From Clostridiales bacterium UBA4717 (GTDB taxonomy: Bacteria; Bacillota; Clostridia; Oscillospirales; CAG-272): a stretch of DNA of 10,248 nt. This document shows positions 6,839 through 10,248 of the stretch, one piece after another. The first letter of the stretch is position 1. The number at the start of each line of letters is the position of its first letter. The position numbers were made by a program, and so were the translations under genes. The stretch lies in the NCBI GenBank assembly GCA_002404395.1, contig DHJP01000046.1:933-11180 (forward strand), written 5' to 3'. Under the pieces are notes generated by a model that had not been told where the DNA came from, made no database searches, and saw only the letters and a program-made list of their open reading frames with translations.

Positions 6839-8767
6839 TTATCTGCGCTTTTCGGCGATCTCCGCGAGAATATCGCGGATGAAGTCATCGACTCCGACCG
6901 CGCCGGTCTCGTCGCCCTTACGGGTCCTGACCGAAACGGTGTTTGCCGCCATTTCCTTTTCACCGATTATCAGCATATACGGTACTTTTTCCATCTGCGC
7001 ACTGCGGATCTTGTATCCGATCTTTTCGTTGCGCTCGTCAAGCTCAACGCGTATGCCGAGATCTTTCATGCGTTCGCTGATCGCTTCCGCGTACTTATGC
7101 TGTTCTTCGCCTATCGGCAATAATTTGACCTGCACGGGTGCAAGCCAGGTCGGGAAAGCACCGGCGTATTTTTCGATGAGCAGTGCGAGCGTGCGCTCGT
7201 AGCAGCCGAGCGAGGTGCGATGAATGATATAAGGATGCTTCTTCACGCCGTCGCGGTCGGTATATTCCATGCCGAATTTTTCGGAAAGCAGTTGGTCTAT
7301 CTGGATAGTTACAAGCGTGTCTTCCTTACCGAAAACATTTTTGATCTGAATGTCGAGCTTCGGACCGTAGAAAGCGGCTTCTCCGACGCCGATCTTATAG
7401 TTTATGCCGAGATCGTCAAGTATGGTCTTCATGGTGCTTTGAGCTTCGTCCCACTGCTCGGGTGTTCCGATATACTTTTCGCGGTCGTTCGGGTCCCACT
7501 GAGAGAAGCGGTAGCTTACGTCCTCATAAAGTCCGAGTGTTTTGAGGAAGTAGATTGCAAGCTCCAGACAGCCGCGGAATTCGTTTTCGAGCTGTTCGGG
7601 AGTACACATGAGATGTCCCTCCGAGATCGTGAACTGTCTTACGCGGATAAGACCGTGCATTTCGCCCGAGGCTTCATTGCGGAAGAGCGTGGAGGTCTCA
7701 TTATATCTGAGCGGCAGGTCGCGGTATGAGCGACCCTTGTTGAGGTATGCCTGGTATTGGAAGGGACAGGTCATCGGACGCAGTGCGAACACTTCCTTGT
7801 CCTTTTCGGGATCGCCGAGTACGAACATACCGTCGAGGTAATGATCCCAATGTCCCGACAGCTTGTAGAGGTCGGATTTTGCCATGAACGGCGTTTTTGT
7901 CAAAAGCCAGCCGCGTCTTTGCTCGGTATCTTCGACAAAACGCTGAAGTATCTGGATCATGCGCGCGCCCTTCGGCAGCATGATCGGGAGTCCCTGACCG
8001 ATAATATCGACGGTCGTGAAAAGCTCAAGCTCGCGTCCGAGCTTGTTGTGGTCGCGCTTTTTGGCTTCTTCCAGACGGTCAAGGTGCTCTTTCAGCTCCT
8101 CTTTGGTCGGGAAAGCCGTGCCGTACACACGCTGGAGCATTTTATTATCGCTCTTGCCCTCCCAATATGCACCGGTACATTGAGTAAGCTTGAAAGCCTT
8201 GACAGCTCCGGTCGAGAACAGATGCGGTCCGGCGCAAAGATCGGTAAACTCGCCCATTTTGTAGAATGAGATCTCCTCGCCCTCGGGAACGCGGTCTATA
8301 AGCAGTACTTTGTAAGGCTCGCCGGCGTCTTCCATAAGCTTTTTTGCCTCGTCACGCGGCAGTGTAAAGCGTTCGAGTCTGAGGTTATCCTTGACTATTT
8401 TTTTCATTTCGGCTTCGAGCTTTGCGAGATTATCGGGATTAAAGGTAATATCGCTGTCAAAATCATAATAGAAGCCGTCGTCGATCGCAGGTCCGATCGT
8501 GAGCTTGGCTTCCGGGAAAAGACGCTTGACTGCGCAAGCGAGAATGTGTGAAGCGGTGTGGAAGAACACGTGTCTGCCTTCGTCGTCCGCAAATGTCAGC
8601 GGAGCTACGGTATCGTTCTCGTTAAGCCCGCATGTAAGGTCACGGGTCTTGCCGTTGACACTTGCCGCGAGCACCTCGCGGGTGATGAGCCCGGCTTCCT
8701 TGAGCGCATCGTAAGCGGTTGCTTCTTCGGGAAGATTCAGCACTGTTTCGTTGATTCTGATGTTCAT
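6839..8767 (-). CDS. thrS: Threonine--tRNA ligase
   Basis: A cytosolic class II synthetase charging tRNA(Thr), complete at 642 residues, the same length as the E. coli enzyme. Domains: TGS (about 1-60); editing domain with H70 and H74 (HTASH) and C178/H182 (DLCAGPH), which removes mischarged serine; catalytic core about 245-540; C-terminal anticodon-binding domain about 545-642. The active-site zinc ligands are C334, H385 and H516 (E. coli C334, H385, H511), showing a 5-residue insertion between the last two. Motif 2 contains FRNEASGEMHGLIRVRQF (362-379). The segment before H385 reads ISEGH instead of the QDDAH I recall from E. coli, so the threonine-contacting aspartate 383 is glutamate, a variant I associate with clostridial enzymes. 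Start: GGAGGT 7 bases upstream of the ATG at 8765-8767. The frame stays open to 8893, but that part is the T-box terminator. T-box regulated. Confidence 0.97.
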   Translation of the reverse strand: MNIRINETVLNLPEEATAYDALKEAGLITREVLAASVNGKTRDLTCGLNENDTVAPLTFADDEGRHVFFHTASHILACAVKRLFPEAKLTIGPAIDDGFYYDFDSDITFNPDNLAKLEAEMKKIVKDNLRLERFTLPRDEAKKLMEDAGEPYKVLLIDRVPEGEEISFYKMGEFTDLCAGPHLFSTGAVKAFKLTQCTGAYWEGKSDNKMLQRVYGTAFPTKEELKEHLDRLEEAKKRDHNKLGRELELFTTVDIIGQGLPIMLPKGARMIQILQRFVEDTEQRRGWLLTKTPFMAKSDLYKLSGHWDHYLDGMFVLGDPEKDKEVFALRPMTCPFQYQAYLNKGRSYRDLPLRYNETSTLFRNEASGEMHGLIRVRQFTISEGHLMCTPEQLENEFRGCLELAIYFLKTLGLYEDVSYRFSQWDPNDREKYIGTPEQWDEAQSTMKTILDDLGINYKIGVGEAAFYGPKLDIQIKNVFGKEDTLVTIQIDQLLSEKFGMEYTDRDGVKKHPYIIHRTSLGCYERTLALLIEKYAGAFPTWLAPVQVKLLPIGEEQHKYAEAISERMKDLGIRVELDERNEKIGYKIRSAQMEKVPYMLIIGEKEMAANTVSVRTRKGDETGAVGVDDFIRDILAEIAEKRR

Positions 8768-8851
8768 AATTCTACCTCCGTAATGTATCGGTACTTTGGA
8801 ATTGAACCGACGGTGAATCTGAACGTCGGCTCCGATGTACTTGTCCGAGAC

Positions 8852-8883
8852 AAAAACACCCCGGACAATTTTGTCCGGGGTGT
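8852..8883 (-). terminator. T-box attenuator terminator of thrS
   Basis: A perfect 13-bp inverted repeat (8856-8868 with 8871-8883, plus strand ACACCCCGGACAA and its complement) gives a strong stem on the minus strand. It is followed by a T run (8852-8856) and lies just downstream of the T-box antiterminator. Confidence 0.95.
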
Positions 8884-9059
8884 GGAAATACAAAACTTCC
8901 GCACGGTTCCACCCGAGCGTTTAACTCTTTGGTATAAGTTTGTAATGCAATGCGGTGGTAACCTTCGCGATACTGCCGCGGCTTTTCAGCGTCTGCCGCT
9001 CTCTGTGGACAGTATTTTCGCGCGGTCATGTCCGCACGCATACGGAGTGTCCTCCGTAT
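8852..9059 (-). promoter_or_regulatory. T-box leader, threonine specific
   Basis: A tRNA-sensing attenuator for thrS. The core GGGTGGAACCGTGCGG is at 8899-8914 on the minus strand. Its UGGA predicts a tRNA with discriminator U, which fits Bacillus-type tRNA(Thr). Stem I is closed by TGCGG (9032-9036) and CCGCA (8951-8955). Directly before the closing 3' strand is GGTTACCA, putting a threonine ACC codon at 8957-8959 in the specifier position followed by the conserved purine. A middle helix ATACTG/CAGTAT and an upper helix GCGGC/GCCGC with a GCTGAAAA-containing terminal loop complete stem I. A 9-bp hairpin (9039-9060) precedes it at the predicted 5' end of the RNA. The terminator is at 8852-8883, and 8780-8851 is plain spacer to the thrS ribosome binding site. 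Confidence 0.95.
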
Positions 9060-9060
9060 G
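9039..9060 (-). other. Perfect 9-bp hairpin at the 5' end of the thrS leader
   Basis: CATACGGAG (9039-9047) and CTCCGTATG (9052-9060) form a perfect inverted repeat with a 4-base loop. It starts within a base or two of the transcription start predicted from the promoter and ends 2 bases before T-box stem I. No T tract follows, so it is not a terminator. It may protect the 5' end of the mRNA; this is inference. Confidence 0.6.
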
Positions 9061-9065
9061 TTGAC

Positions 9066-9095
9066 ATTATACCTCACAGGCAAGCCGTTTGTCAA
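9066..9095 (-). promoter_or_regulatory. Promoter of the thrS T-box transcript
   Basis: On the minus strand a perfect TTGACA (9090-9095) and a perfect TATAAT (9066-9071) are separated by 18 bases. The predicted start is near 9059, exactly at the 9-bp hairpin that opens the leader. It is divergent from the antiporter promoter. Confidence 0.88.
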
Positions 9096-9114
9096 GAAAG
9101 TTTTTGAAAAAAGA

Positions 9115-9143
9115 TTGACATAAAGGTCGATTTGTGATAAATT
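9115..9143 (+). promoter_or_regulatory. Promoter of the antiporter gene
   Basis: TTGACA (9115-9120), a 17-base spacer and TAAATT (9138-9143) preceded by TGA (extended -10). The start would fall near 9150, giving a leader of about 90 bases. The two -35 boxes of the divergent promoters are 19 bases apart, too close for independent large operators. Confidence 0.65.
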
Positions 9144-9170
9144 ATATCTTGTTGTTTCTTTATATTATGT

Positions 9171-9234
9171 ATTCCGTGCTTTCGGAATAATCCTGAGCAC
9201 CGCTCAGAGGATCAAGCCGGTAACGGCTTAGGAG
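9171..9234 (+). promoter_or_regulatory. Three-hairpin leader before the antiporter, candidate cis-regulatory RNA
   Basis: Three adjacent inverted repeats lie between promoter and start codon. P1: ATTCCG (9171-9176) with CGGAAT (9183-9188). P2: ATCC-TGAGC (9190-9198) with GCTCA (9202-9206) and GGAT (9209-9212), loop ACC, two bulged bases. P3: AAGCCG (9214-9219) with CGGCTT (9224-9229), closed by a GTAA (GNRA) tetraloop. P3 is followed at once by the Shine-Dalgarno AGGAG (9230-9234), six bases before the ATG. TCCT (9191-9194) can pair either in P2 or with AGGA of the Shine-Dalgarno, and the ACC loop of P2 can pair with GGT at 9219-9221. No terminator is present, so any control would be at translation. 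I do not recognise the class. Confidence 0.5.
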
Positions 9235-9240
9235 TAATAA

Positions 9241-10248
9241 ATGGAATTTAACGTAATGAATATACTGCTTTACTGCGGCATAATTCTTTTGGCGACAAAA
9301 CTGCTCGGTATGTTCACGCGAAAGCTCGGACTGCCGCAGGTGGTCGGCATGATAATTGCCGGTCTGCTGATCGGGCCTGCGTTGCTCGGCGGCGGAATGA
9401 TCCCGAATTTTCACGGGATCGTATCGCCGAGCGAGGCTGAGATGAAAGTGCTTCAAAGCTTATCGCAGATAGGCGTGGTGTTCATTCTCTTTTCAAGCGG
9501 ACTTGAAACCGATTTCGGGGAATTGAAGCGCAGCGGAGCCGCTGCTACCGCAGTTGCCTGCGCCGGGGTGTTGCTTCCCGTGGCACTCGGAACGGTCGGA
9601 GCGCTTATGTTTATGGGCGGTCTCGGTGAAGCCGCTGACCATAACAAGCTTATGAACGCACTGTTTATCGGTTGCATCCTGTCGGCAACGAGCGTGGGTA
9701 TAACCGTCGAAACTCTGCGTGAGTTAGGTAAGCTCAATACGAAGGCCGGGACTACCGTACTTTCTGCGGCTATAATCGATGATGTGCTCGGCATAATCCT
9801 GCTCAGCCTTATCACCGGACTCAACGGCGGCGGAAGCATCGGGATCACGTTACTTAAAGCGGCGGGCTTTTTCGCGTTTACGATCGGACTCGGAATATTG
9901 CTCAGACTGCTTTTCAAGCAGCTTGTGAAATTATATCCGCACAAACGCAGAACGAGCATATTCGCGCTTGCGATGTGTTTTATATACGCGTACTGCGCCG
10001 AAGAATTTTTCGGCATCGCGGCTATAACCGGTGCGTACATGGCGGGACTTATGCTCAGCGGGATCGACGAAGGTTCTGTGGTTGACCGCAAGGTGATTGT
10101 CAGCGGATATATGTTGTTCACTCCGATGTTTTTTGCATATATCGGTATCAGCGCCGATTTTTCGGGCTTCAAGCCGAGCGGACTTTTGTTCGCTTTAGTA
10201 TTTGTCGCGCTCGGGATCATAGGTAAGATCGTCGGTTGCGGTGCGGTG
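9241..10248 (+). CDS. CPA2-family Na+(K+)/H+ antiporter, 3' end cut by window edge
   Basis: A polytopic membrane protein that exchanges sodium or potassium for protons; 336 codons are visible, the rest is beyond the right edge. The N terminus (MNILLYCGIILLATKLLG, then RKLGLPQVVGMIIAGLLIGP at about 27-46) is typical of Kef/NapA/GerN-type transporters. The discontinuous-helix motif SATSVGITV lies at 148-156 and the ion-binding acidic pair AAIIDDVLG at 176-184, with D180 and D181; two aspartates are typical of CPA2 members. Further on are FFGIAAITGAYMAGL (256-270) and a lysine, K329 in GKIVG, at the place of the conserved membrane lysine of this fold. Ion specificity cannot be read from the sequence. 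A C-terminal regulatory (RCK/TrkA) domain might follow outside the window. Start: AGGAG six bases upstream of the ATG. Likely under its own promoter with a structured leader. Confidence 0.93.
   Translation, partial: MEFNVMNILLYCGIILLATKLLGMFTRKLGLPQVVGMIIAGLLIGPALLGGGMIPNFHGIVSPSEAEMKVLQSLSQIGVVFILFSSGLETDFGELKRSGAAATAVACAGVLLPVALGTVGALMFMGGLGEAADHNKLMNALFIGCILSATSVGITVETLRELGKLNTKAGTTVLSAAIIDDVLGIILLSLITGLNGGGSIGITLLKAAGFFAFTIGLGILLRLLFKQLVKLYPHKRRTSIFALAMCFIYAYCAEEFFGIAAITGAYMAGLMLSGIDEGSVVDRKVIVSGYMLFTPMFFAYIGISADFSGFKPSGLLFALVFVALGIIGKIVGCGAV

Noticed and set aside
7757..8269. 170-codon plus-strand reading frame
   Set aside because: Antisense shadow of the thrS catalytic and editing regions.
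8768..8893. Upstream in-frame extension of thrS (42 codons, beginning MYFHTPDK)
   Set aside because: It runs through the T-box terminator hairpin, has no good ribosome binding site, and the protein from 8767 already has the full family length with GGAGGT in place.
9453..10220. 255-codon minus-strand reading frame opposite the antiporter
   Set aside because: Serine/proline/alanine-rich composition typical of an antisense shadow; the plus strand encodes a clear CPA2 antiporter over the same stretch.

Overview
The window looks like a piece of a Bacillota (Firmicutes) chromosome, most likely an uncultured gut-type clostridium of roughly balanced GC. This is inferred from two T-box leaders controlling aminoacyl-tRNA synthetase genes, AGGAGG-type ribosome binding sites, clostridial-style ThrRS and PheRS sequences, and an untypical ABC exporter cassette. 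No mobile element, CRISPR array, rRNA or tRNA gene is seen.

Layout from left to right. (1) Positions 1-923, minus strand: the 5' part of pheS (phenylalanyl-tRNA synthetase alpha), cut by the left edge. (2) 924-1446: its leader, with a Phe-specific T-box (TTC specifier, antiterminator, terminator), a 170-base spacer rich in small palindromes, and a promoter. (3) 1496-6706, plus strand: a promoter and a tight three-gene operon. It encodes a 774-residue ABC half-exporter, a 181-residue free-standing DUF1854 protein, and a second 748-residue ABC half-exporter. Both exporters carry an extra cytosolic N-terminal domain followed by a four-cysteine zinc ribbon of identical spacing. (4) 6791-6830: a 16-bp hairpin that can terminate transcription from both sides. 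(5) 6839-8767, minus strand: thrS (threonyl-tRNA synthetase, complete). (6) 8768-9095: its leader, a Thr-specific T-box (ACC specifier), preceded by a 9-bp hairpin at the predicted transcript start and a consensus promoter. (7) 9115-10248, plus strand: a divergent promoter, a leader of three consecutive hairpins, and the first 336 codons of a CPA2-type Na+(K+)/H+ antiporter, cut by the right edge.

The two synthetase genes are housekeeping genes, each likely switched on when its own tRNA is uncharged. The most unusual part is the ABC-DUF1854-ABC operon. DUF1854 is known mainly as a domain attached to ABC transporters or encoded beside them, some near cyanophycin genes, and no substrate is visible here. 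The second point of interest is the structured antiporter leader, in which one short segment can pair either inside a hairpin or with the Shine-Dalgarno sequence. I cannot match it to a known riboswitch class.
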